Below, in pieces: positions 43,978-50,941 of a DNA stretch of 50,941 bases. This DNA is from Desulfotignum sp. (GTDB lineage Bacteria > Desulfobacterota > Desulfobacteria > Desulfobacterales > Desulfobacteraceae): positions 1 through 50,941 of the forward strand of contig JAGYOW010000021.1 in the NCBI GenBank assembly GCA_018399285.1, written 5' to 3'. How positions within the stretch are numbered: position 1 is the first letter of the stretch; every line of letters starts with the position of its first letter. A program made the position numbers and the translations under genes. Under the pieces are notes generated by a model. The model was not told where the DNA came from, searched no databases, and saw only the letters and a list, made by a program, of their open reading frames with translations.

Positions 43978-44607
43978 ATGAAAGATATTAAAGATACTCA
44001 CCCGTGGAGTTCAAGGTCACACCGCTCAAAATTGAAAACCGGGACCACTGGGATGTGGTTCTGGATTACCACAACGAAGGAGACGGTCCTGGCTGGTGGA
44101 CCTGTGCCACCGGACCCGGCTGGACCTTCAGACCGGTAACCTGGATGCCAAAAACCGTTCGGCATCACCATTCCCGCCACCCCCGGACAGTCGGTGCTGG
44201 AAAACGGGTTGCTCATCAACCGCATGAACGGGATCCAGAGTTCCATTTATCATCTGACAGGGGATGCCATTGAGATGCCCAAGGAAACCGAATACACGGA
44301 TGTGACGGAATCCTCGGTGTTTCTGGCCATCATGGGCGAGTCCGTGTTCGCCATCTGTGAAAAACTCTCGGCCCTGGATTTTATGGACAGGAACCGGGAA
44401 ACCCCGTTCCTGTATCAGGGACCGTTTTCCCATGTGCCCTGCCAGATCGTGACGTTGAGCCGGGATAAAGAAAAATCCGGGGTGGTGCTCACCTGTTCCA
44501 GGGGATATGCCAAAGAGATGGTGGATGCCATTCTCCATGCAGGCGAAGAGTTCGGCCTTAAACCGGCCGGTGAAAAACGCGTCACCGACTGGATCAGCAG
44601 TTTATAA
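43978..44607 (+). pseudogene. soxG: Sarcosine oxidase/dehydrogenase subunit gamma, frameshifted
   Basis: Start ATG 43978 follows AAAGGAAA and a normal 14-bp gap after soxA. The reading gives about 209 codons across frames (SPVEFKVTPLKIENRDHWDVVLDYHN, then after indels near 44090 and 44155 SVLENGLLINRMNGIQSS). The part from about 44194 to the stop at 44607 is one open frame with gamma-subunit text (FLAIMGESVFAICEKLSALDF, RGYAKEMVDAIL). The gamma subunit binds folate-side partners in the heterotetramer. At least two or three single-base indels lie in the first third. Confidence 0.7.
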
Positions 44608-44615
44608 AAGAAAAG

Positions 44616-44641
44616 AGCCCGGGCGGTTCCCGGGCTTTATA
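44616..44641 (+). terminator. Rho-independent-type terminator after soxG
   Basis: AGCCCGGG and CCCGGGCT (44616-44623, 44629-44636) pair around CGGTT and are followed by TTTAT. It splits the sox genes from the next dehydrogenase gene. Confidence 0.75.
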
Positions 44642-44687
44642 AAGAAAAATATGGTCTGACAAGACCGGTTTATTCAAGGAGAAAAAC

Positions 44688-46025
44688 ATGACTGAAAAAT
44701 ATGATGCCATCATCATCGGTGCCGGCGTAATCGGAACCCCCATTGCCTATGAACTGTGCAAAATGGGATACAAAACCCTGAATGTGGACAAGGTACCGGA
44801 TGCGGGTGAAGGCTCCACTGCGGGTTCCTGTGCCATTGTCCGGGCCCATTACTCCACGGAGGACGGGGTGGCCCTGGCCTATGAAGGGTTCAAGTACTGG
44901 CTGGACTGGGAAAATTATCTGGGCAATGTCAAGGATGAAAAAGGCCTGGCCAAATACATGAATACCGGGTCCATCCTGATCAAATCCGACGGCCATGACT
45001 GGCGCAAGGTGAAAAAACACTATGATGCCGTGGGCGTGAAATATGAAGAATGGGATGTGGACACCGTCAAAAAACATGTGCCCCCCATTGACATGCACAA
45101 GTTCTGGCCGGTGCGCCGTCCCGAAGATCCCACGTTCTATGATGAGCCCACTGAAATGCTGGAAGGTGCCATTTTCTGCCCGGAAGGCGGGTATGTGAAT
45201 GATCCGGCCCTGTCCGCCCACAACATCATGCGGGCCGCCGAATCCAAGGGTGGTGAGTTCATGTTTAACGCCGAAGTGGTGGACATCCGGAGCGAAAACG
45301 GCAAGGTCAAAGGCATCACCTTGAAAGACGGCACCCAGATCGATGCAGACATTGTGGTGAACGTGGGCGGCCCCCATTCCTTCAAGGTCAACCAGATGGC
45401 CGAAGGCGTGTGGGAAGGCTGCAACATCAAGACCAAAGCCCTGCGCCACGAAGTCATGTACTGCCCGTCCCCGGACGGATATGATTACCTCAATGACGGA
45501 TACCACATGTCTGACGGTGATATCGGCTGCTATGAAAGACCGGAAGTGGGCAACATGTTCCTCATCGGTTCCGAGGATCCGGAATGTGACCCCCAGGAAT
45601 GGGTGGACCCGGATGAATTCTATGCCGGCAAAGGCGGCAAAGGCCGGGACAATGTACTGACCGACGCCCAGTGGAAAGCCCAGTGCTACCGACTGGGCAA
45701 ACGGATTCCTTCCCTCAAGGTGCCCAACCAGCCCAAAGGCGTGGTGGACCTGTATGACGTATCCGACGACTGGATCCCCATCTATGACAAATCCGACCTG
45801 CCCGGTTTCTACATGGCCGTCGGTACTTCCGGCAACCAGTACAAGAACGCCCCCGTGGTGGGACGCATGATGGCGGAACTCATCGATGCCTGTGAAAAAG
45901 GCCTGGATCATGACAAGGAACCGTTCCAGTATGAATTCAAATACACCAAACGGACCGTGGATGTGGGCTTTTTCTCCAGAAAACGGGAAATCAACTATGA
46001 TTCCAGTTTTTCCGTAAACGGATAA
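44688..46025 (+). CDS. FAD-dependent DAO-family oxidoreductase (sarcosine/dimethylglycine dehydrogenase-like)
   Basis: The 445-residue protein has the FAD fold IIIGAGVIGTPIAYELCKMG (7-26) and a C-terminal region with GTSGNQYKNAPVVGRMMAELI, typical of the DAO family (sarcosine oxidase, dimethylglycine dehydrogenase, glycine oxidase). The segment STAGSCAIVRAHYS is the family's flavin-contact loop. There is no GcvT domain. AAGGAG precedes the ATG. It lies between the sox genes and the etf genes, so it may oxidize another N-methyl amine and hand electrons to ETF. It is intact while its neighbours are broken. Confidence 0.84.
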   Translation: MTEKYDAIIIGAGVIGTPIAYELCKMGYKTLNVDKVPDAGEGSTAGSCAIVRAHYSTEDGVALAYEGFKYWLDWENYLGNVKDEKGLAKYMNTGSILIKSDGHDWRKVKKHYDAVGVKYEEWDVDTVKKHVPPIDMHKFWPVRRPEDPTFYDEPTEMLEGAIFCPEGGYVNDPALSAHNIMRAAESKGGEFMFNAEVVDIRSENGKVKGITLKDGTQIDADIVVNVGGPHSFKVNQMAEGVWEGCNIKTKALRHEVMYCPSPDGYDYLNDGYHMSDGDIGCYERPEVGNMFLIGSEDPECDPQEWVDPDEFYAGKGGKGRDNVLTDAQWKAQCYRLGKRIPSLKVPNQPKGVVDLYDVSDDWIPIYDKSDLPGFYMAVGTSGNQYKNAPVVGRMMAELIDACEKGLDHDKEPFQYEFKYTKRTVDVGFFSRKREINYDSSFSVNG

Positions 46026-46076
46026 CAACCATGTAACCGCTGTCCGGCTGTAAAGCTGTATGGCGTGCTTTTATCC

Positions 46077-46114
46077 AGGGCAGGGCCGGGGAACACCCTG
46101 GCACTGCCCTTTTT
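46077..46114 (+). terminator. Terminator-like hairpin between the DAO gene and etfB
   Basis: AGGGCAG (46077-46083) pairs with CTGCCCT (46104-46110), with inner GCC-GGG/CCC-GGC pairing and a T-run after it. It would separate or attenuate transcription into etfB. Confidence 0.7.
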
Positions 46115-46131
46115 ATTGAGGTGTAAGATCC

Positions 46132-46890
46132 ATGCAAATTTATGTATGCGTGAAACATGTGCCGGATTCTGCTGCCAACATTCACATCGTGGATAACCTG
46201 AAAATTGATGAGTCTGTGCCGTTTCTGCTGAATCCCTATGATGAACATGCGTTGAGCGAATCGGTGGCGTTGAAAAATCAGGTGCCGGGCAGTGAGATCA
46301 TTGCCGTGTGCTTAGGCAGAAAAGACGCGGAGAGTACCATACGTTCCGCCCTGGCCATGGGCGCGGATCGAGGGTTGCTGGTGGAAACCGAAAAGATGTG
46401 TGACAGTATGGCAACCGCCCGGGGTCTGCACGCCGCCATTGTCAGGGACGGGCAGGCGGATATCATTCTCACGGGCAAGGAATCCATTGACAGTGAAGGC
46501 ATGCAGACCCAGTTCCGCATCGGGGCTTTGTTCGGTTTTCCTGTGGCCACCAACGCGGCCTCTCTGGACATCAAAAATGGTAAAGCCATTGCTTGACCTG
46601 TGAGCTGGCCGGGGGCGCACCCGGACATTTGATCTGTCTTTACCCTGTGTGATCAGGGCGGGCCGGGGATTGAACACCTTATCTATGCTTTCGGATGTGG
46701 TTAAATCCCGGAAAAAACGATTGAAACCACTCACGTTGTCGGAACTGAATGTGTCGCCGCACCGGGATCCGCAAATGGTTTCGCGGCCCCGCTGGTGCAG
46801 AAACGGAATCCGCAGAAAATCACCAGCGGATCTCCTTCGGCGCAGGCTGCTACAAATCATCCGGATTTTTAAGACAGGAAGCAAAGGTGT
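46132..46890 (+). pseudogene. etfB: Electron-transfer flavoprotein beta subunit, frameshifted in its C-terminal half
   Basis: The gene starts well: MQIYVCVKHVPDSAANI and the AMP/FAD text LNPYDEHALSES, GADRGLLVE, DIILTGKESID (to 46596). After the stop at 46596 the sequence continues in other frames (CELAGGAPGHL, VIRAGRGLNTL, SDVVKSRKK, then AAPLVQKRNPQKI and FLRQEAKV near 46885), which is the normal C-terminus. The full product would be about 252 residues. ETF-beta with ETF-alpha accepts electrons from dehydrogenases such as the DAO and SoxB proteins encoded upstream. Confidence 0.78.
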
Positions 46891-47832
46891 TATCAGCGAA
46901 ACAGGCAGGTATTGTCATTGAAGCGGAACTTACGGTCAAGTCAGGAAACCAGTCTCGGTGTGATCACCCTGGCGGCAAAAACCGCTGATTTCCTGACCGC
47001 ACTGGTGATGGACGGCATCACCCATGAGATCACGGATCAGCTGGCTGAATACGGAATCCCACACCATCGTGGACTGGCCTTGGCGACACGCCGGAAATCC
47101 GGCTGAATCCGGCGGTCAGGCGGCGGCCGTGGCCCAGGCAGCCCGGGAACTGAACTGGATAAGGTCCCTGGGATTATCATCGCCGGAAGGAAAGATCTGC
47201 TGCCCCGGGTGGCGGCTTTGCTGGATGCTCCCCTGGTCATGGACTGCGTGGATGTGGATTTGAAAACAGGCCTGGCAAAGACCTCCCAGTATTCCGGCAA
47301 AGGTGATGGCACAGGTCAGCTGACCGGAACACCCTGGTTTTCGGTCCGGCCCAATGCAGTTTTGCGAACCCCGACCGGTGCAGGCCAAAACGGTTGTTAT
47401 GACCGAAAATGTGACCGTGCCTGAAAATATCACCCTGCTTTCCTGGGATGACGGAGACTCTGAGGGCCAGCCAAGCCTGGTCGAGGCGGATATCATCATT
47501 GCCGGCGGCCGGGGATTGAAAACAAGGACAATTTTTCATTGATCGTTGATTGTGCCGAAAAGTTGAATGCCGCTCCGGGGCCTCCCGGGTGGCCGTGGAT
47601 GAAGGCTGGGTGCCTTACGCCCTCCAGGTGGGGCAGACCGGAGAAAAAGTCAGCCCCCAGGTGTACATTGCCTGCGGAATTTCCGGGTCCATCCAGCATT
47701 TTGCCGGCATGAAAACCGCTAAAATGATCATTGCCGTGAACAAGGATGAAAATGCCGCCATCATGGTAGTGTGATTATCAGGTCCCAGGCGATCTGTTTG
47801 ACATTCTGCCGGAAATCATGAAACAATTATAA
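46884..47832 (+). pseudogene. etfA: Electron-transfer flavoprotein alpha subunit, frameshifted
   Basis: Text in three frames gives a complete EtfA: SLGVITLAAKTADFLTALVMDGITHEI, IIIAGRKDLLPRVAALLDAPLVMDCVDVDL-like text near 47175-47260, VVMTENVTVPENITLLSWDD and then the FAD-binding end ([57 protein letters not shown]) to KQL-stop at 47832. The start is uncertain (near 46884-46900). Many indels break it; the exact count cannot be fixed by eye. It would form the FAD-carrying half of ETF. Confidence 0.75.
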
Positions 47833-47833
47833 C

Positions 47834-49299
47834 ATGAACCGATTCACCCATCAAAACGCCCGTCAGTTTTTATTCGGCCTGGATAACGCCAATTTTTAAA
47901 TTAATGTTTGATGAATATTGCGACAGGGTGCTCATTACCAATGCGGACGGGATTATCGTTTACTACAACAAAGCCATGTCCGCATCGATGAACTGGAACC
48001 CGAAGATGTGATTTTGAATCAGGTCACGGATGTATATGATCTGGATGATGAGACCAGTCTGATCATGCAGTGCCTCATCACCCGGCGGCCCATCATTGAC
48101 TAAATCCAATTATTACCGGACCACTGTGGCAAGTTCGCCAACACCATCCACAATGTTCACCCATATTCAGCAAAACCAGCTGGTGGGAGGTGCATCTGTT
48201 TTGTATCCAGAGACTTTCATGTGCTCACCGAAACCCTGTCCATTATGCGCCTGCCGGAAACCCAGCACCGGATGCACCCGTATGAAATTACTTTTGATTC
48301 ATCATCGGCCAGGACCCGGCGTTCAAGGATGCCCTGAACGCGGCCCGCATGGCGGCCAACACCCCGTCACCGGTCATGCTGTACGGTGAAACCGGCACGG
48401 GCGAGCTGTTTGCCCGGGCCATTCATAACCACAGTCCCGGCATGAAAAAATATACCCCGGTCAACTGCGCCGCCATTCCTGAAAACCTGCTGGAAGGCAT
48501 TTTATTCGGTACTTCCAAAGGGGCGTTTACCGGAGCGATTAACAAAGCCGGATTGTTCGAGACCCGGACCAGTCAGGGGACGATCTTTCTGGATGAAATC
48601 AATTCCATGCCCGTGGGGCTACAGAGCAAAATTCTTCGGATCGTACAGGATGGAAAGGTTCGACGGGTGGGGGCTCTCAAGGAGATCAAATTTGATCTGA
48701 AAATCATCTCTTCCGTGAACCAGGATCCCCATACCTCCATTGCGGACGGCAGTCTCCGGTCGGATCTGTTCTACCGGCTGGGGGTGGTGTTCATCCATAT
48801 TGTGCCCCTGCGGGACCGGTTGTCTGATCTGCCGCTGCTGGTGGATCATTTCATCGACAAACACAACAAAGCTTTGGGCCGTCAGGTGCGGGGCGCGGAA
48901 GATGCGGTCATGGAGCTGTTCTACCAGTACCACTGGCCCGGTAATGTCCGGGAACTGGAACATGTCATTGAAGGGGCCATGAACATCATGGGACCGGACA
49001 ACCGGATCCGGATCAAATATCTTCAGCCCCATTTCACACAGGGGTACGGCAATCAACGATCTTCCGGGCACCGGGCATCCCGGTGGATGGCGCATTCGTC
49101 CAAAGGCGGTGACACCGGCGAAACAGGATCGTCCGATCTGCTGTTAAACAAAAATGAGCACGAGAAAAAACTGGTGTGGCAGGCCTTGATGCAGTTTCGG
49201 GGCAATGTGACCCGGTCTGCAAAAAAACTGGGGATTTCCCGGCAGTTGCTGTACTATAAAATGAAAAAATATCACCTGTCCCGGGACCAGTTCAGATAA
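47834..49299 (+). pseudogene. Sigma-54-dependent activator (PAS-AAA-Fis, RocR-like), damaged N-terminus
   Basis: The PAS sensor part from 47834 to about 48340 is spread over frames (YYNKAMS, VTDVYDLDDETSLIMQCLITRRPII, FHVLTETLS, MHPYEITFDS). From 48349 one frame encodes the sigma-54 AAA+ domain: GAFTGA is intact (KGAFTGAINKAGLFE), and ATPase text and the Fis HTH (KKLGISRQLLYYKMKKY) follow. The Walker A reads GETGTGELFAR where the family has GETGTGKELFA: the essential Lys codon is missing. If real, the protein could not hydrolyse ATP. It would act on -24/-12 promoters, perhaps of the sox/etf cluster. The C-terminal frame is at 48349-49299. Confidence 0.75.
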
Positions 49300-49327
49300 G
49301 CGTCGGACATCCGGTTTTCAGATATCT

Positions 49328-50119
49328 TTAATTTTTCAGATGGTCTGGAATCTTACATATGGGAATGGGGTCCATCTTGTGGCGGTTGGCTGCATGCAGT
49401 TTTTCAAAAAGGGTTATCACCTGTTTCTGGCGGTCATTGAGAATCTGGTCTTTTTTTTCTTTCTGGGTCAAAGCCATATAGGCCATGGCCCATTCCAGCT
49501 CGTCATACCCGGCTCCGATCTGGCTTTCGTCGGTGCGGTTGTCCTCCCACAGGCCGTCCGTGGGCGGTGACGTCAATATCTCCTCCGATATGCCTAAGTC
49601 CCGGCCCAGGGCATAGACTTCTGATTTCATCAGATCCGCGATGGGCGAGATATCCACGCCGCCGTCCCCGTATTTGGTGTAGAATCCCACCCCGAAATCT
49701 TCCACCTTGTTGCCGGTGCCGGCTACCAGAAGCCGGTGGTGTCCGGCAAACGCGTACAGGGTCAGCATGCGGAGCCGGGACCTTGTATTGGCCAGGGTCA
49801 ACCCGTCCTGGATATCCGGTGGAAAATGGGTCTGGATGCCGGCAAACACCGGGGTCAGGTCCAGGTCTTTCGGGGTGACGCTGGGATAGTTTTTTTTCAG
49901 CCAGGCGCTGTGGACCGATGCCCGGGACAACTGGCCCGGATCCTGGTGGATGGGCATGTTCAGGAGCATGACCAAATGCCCGGTTTTGGCGCACAAGGTG
50001 GAGGTGACGGCCGAATCAATGCCGCCGGATACGCCGATGCAGAATCCGGCAAGGCCTGAGTCTTTCAGATAGGTGTCCAGCCAGTTCACAATGTGATCGA
50101 TCACTTTTCGGGTCTGCAT
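49328..50119 (-). CDS. nadE: NAD+ synthase (NH3-dependent, no glutaminase domain)
   Basis: The 263-residue protein makes NAD from deamido-NAD, ATP and ammonia. SGGIDSA (31-37) is the PP-loop of the ATP pyrophosphatase family. The text NTRSRLRMLTLYAFAG, GTGNKVEDFGVGFYTKYGDGGVDISPIADLMKSEVYAL and PPTDGLW is diagnostic. The length fits the ammonia-dependent form. GGAGAAACCCC precedes the ATG. The gene is single and converges on the activator gene. Confidence 0.93.
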   Translation of the reverse strand: MQTRKVIDHIVNWLDTYLKDSGLAGFCIGVSGGIDSAVTSTLCAKTGHLVMLLNMPIHQDPGQLSRASVHSAWLKKNYPSVTPKDLDLTPVFAGIQTHFPPDIQDGLTLANTRSRLRMLTLYAFAGHHRLLVAGTGNKVEDFGVGFYTKYGDGGVDISPIADLMKSEVYALGRDLGISEEILTSPPTDGLWEDNRTDESQIGAGYDELEWAMAYMALTQKEKKDQILNDRQKQVITLFEKLHAANRHKMDPIPICKIPDHLKN

Positions 50120-50209
50120 GGGGTTTCTCCGGCAGGGAAATTATCAATTATTATTTGTATCATTTATATCGGGAACCGGATCGGTTTGTCAATGCCGGAG
50201 CAGGGACCC

Positions 50210-50399
50210 GTGTCGGGGGAGGGATGTGAGTCTCACCCTCCGCTGCTTTTGAACAGGGCTTAAGGCATGCTTTGCTAAACGTCAAAAACTGCGGGCAGGT
50301 ATGTCCTCATACAGTTTGCCGTTCTTAACGCTTCACATGCCTAAAGCCCTGTAACAACCGCATCAGAATGGGATTCGACCCACACCCCTCCCCCGACAC
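50210..50399. repeat. 190-bp imperfect palindrome with perfect 14-bp ends (MITE- or structured-RNA-like)
   Basis: The ends GTGTCGGGGGAGGG (50210-50223) and its complement (50386-50399) are perfect, and about 21 of the outer 23 bases match. A second block, ACAGGGCTTAAGGCATG (50253-50269), matches its partner (50336-50352) at 16 of 17 bases. A small hairpin GTATG-TCCT-CATAC sits at the exact centre (50299-50312). The whole unit could fold as one long stem. It carries no reading frame and lies upstream of nadE. Confidence 0.65.
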
Positions 50400-50509
50400 T
50401 AGTCATTGAGCCATGAATGATCTTGTAATGGGGGAATTATCAGTACTGTCACAAGTTCAGGCGGATCGCATATCCCTTAATGGCAGCTGTTTCGGTACCA
50501 TTGCACACC

Positions 50510-50551
50510 AAAAGTATCAGAAATGCAAAATTTTGTATTTCTGATACTTTT
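50510..50551. repeat. 42-bp near-perfect palindrome
   Basis: Two 21-base arms (AAAAGTATCAGAAAT then GCAAAA; one mismatch) meet without a loop, followed by A-rich sequence. It may be an operator or a terminator-type hairpin of an element outside the window. Confidence 0.6.
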
Positions 50552-50768
50552 AAAAACAAAACTAAGGGTAAATACTCCCAACCCTTTGGTAGGAAAGGGA
50601 TTTCAGAGTTTTTGCAAGGGCTCATGACAAGCGGCTCCACCGATATTTTCATCATTCCATGGCATGATTCATTTTGTCGGTCAATAAAAAATAATGGACC
50701 TGGCTTGTTTATGCTGGAAACGCCTTTATACCAGCTATTTTCAGCCTGATTAGATGGTTGAGGAAAAC

Positions 50769-50790
50769 AGGGTTGTCTTCGGACAACTCT
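50769..50790 (+). repeat. Hairpin with TTCG tetraloop
   Basis: AGGGTTGTC-TTCG-GACAACTCT pairs over 9 positions with one G-T pair. UUCG is a very stable loop closed by C-G, so an RNA hairpin is likely if transcribed. No gene lies next to it. Confidence 0.5.
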
Positions 50791-50901
50791 ACCCCGGCCG
50801 GTAATTCCGAAGAGAAACCGTTCAAAATCATATCCAGCTCTGCATATATTGAATTTTTATGAAATGTACGAGGACGTCCCAGGTGTGGCCCTCAGATAGT
50901 A

Positions 50902-50939
50902 TATTATTAATTTCGCAAATGTTTGCATTATTAATAATA
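50902..50939. repeat. AT-rich nested inverted repeat at the window end
   Basis: TATTATTAAT (50902-50911) and ATTAATAATA (50930-50939) flank an inner GCAAA-TG-TTTGC. It may be a binding site; the neighbouring gene lies outside the window. Confidence 0.4.
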
Positions 50940-50941
50940 GT

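Larger units (their letters stand above)
50400..50941. other. Non-coding region with palindromes, no supported gene
   Basis: I see no gene here. The only longer open frame (50480-50749, plus strand) has no ribosome site, no recognizable family and runs through the 42-bp palindrome. The stretch holds three further inverted repeats (see separate entries) and an AT-rich end. Confidence 0.55.

Noticed and set aside
46058..46073. TGGCGTGC as a sigma-54 promoter for etfB
   Set aside because: There is no TTGC at the right spacing.
50340..50390. Possible tRNA T-arm (GGGTCGAATCCC on the minus strand)
   Set aside because: No acceptor, D or anticodon arms fit around it; it is part of the 190-bp palindrome.
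50480..50749. 89-codon open frame near the window end
   Set aside because: No ribosome site, no recognizable family, and it runs through a palindrome.

Overview
The window looks like chromosomal DNA of a strictly anaerobic, sulfate-reducer-type member of the Desulfobacterales (Desulfotignum/Desulfobacter-like). This is inferred from the GC-rich codon use (CGG, GTG, CCG), the mix of CoA-ester, ETF-linked and flavoenzyme genes, and an apparent selenoprotein. No rRNA, tRNA or CRISPR array was seen.

Layout. (1) 1-2660: the end of uvrA faces a two-gene operon on the minus strand (2-hydroxyacid dehydrogenase, aspartate kinase). (2) 2712-3794: a small Y1 (HUH) transposase element bounded by a perfect 24-bp inverted repeat. 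(3) 3885-5468: an unusual SDR protein with a zinc-ribbon-like insert. (4) 5561-9177: a fatty-acid beta-oxidation operon (thiolase plus a FadN-type bifunctional enzyme) that keeps full length but is broken by many frameshifts, with two matching TetR-like operators upstream. (5) 9513-11274: a toroid-fold protein and a hexapeptide acyltransferase. (6) 11288-13936: an orphan sensor kinase, divergent from a DsbA/FrnE-like thioredoxin-fold protein that reads through an in-frame TGA as a U-P-W-C active site, with a plausible bacterial SECIS hairpin. (7) 14011-17078: a membrane protein/GTPase pair. (8) 17096-27575: an old-yellow-enzyme-type reductase, a HutC-type GntR regulator, and a peptide ABC transporter operon ending in an S15/CocE hydrolase, with a promoter and an operator carrying two GTATATAC half-sites. 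(9) 27585-30572: an ammonium transporter with a sigma-54 promoter, and an MFS transporter. (10) 30587-34140: acyl-CoA ligase, protein-kinase-like protein, universal stress protein and a 5'-nucleotidase remnant, all on the minus strand. (11) 34368-38275: CorA, glycerol kinase, ProX-type deacylase and a TSUP permease. (12) 38390-49299: an N-methylglycine (sarcosine) catabolic island: RpiR regulator, soxB, soxD, soxA, soxG, a second DAO-family dehydrogenase, etfB, etfA and a sigma-54 activator. (13) 49328-50941: nadE, then a palindrome-rich non-coding stretch.

How it fits together. The sarcosine island would demethylate sarcosine or related N-methyl amines to a folate-bound C1 unit. The electrons probably pass to ETF rather than oxygen, which suits an anaerobe. 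The peptide transporter and its hydrolase form a regulated import-and-cleave unit. The sigma-54-controlled amt gene fits nitrogen control.

Caution. Three stretches (about 5.6-8.4, 43.2-44.2 and 46.6-48.4 kb) are full of small indels although flanking genes are clean. soxA also contains about 290 bp that encode part of an unrelated NfnA/sulfide-dehydrogenase-like protein with different codon use. Either these are real pseudogenes or the assembly is poor or chimeric there; sequence alone cannot decide.
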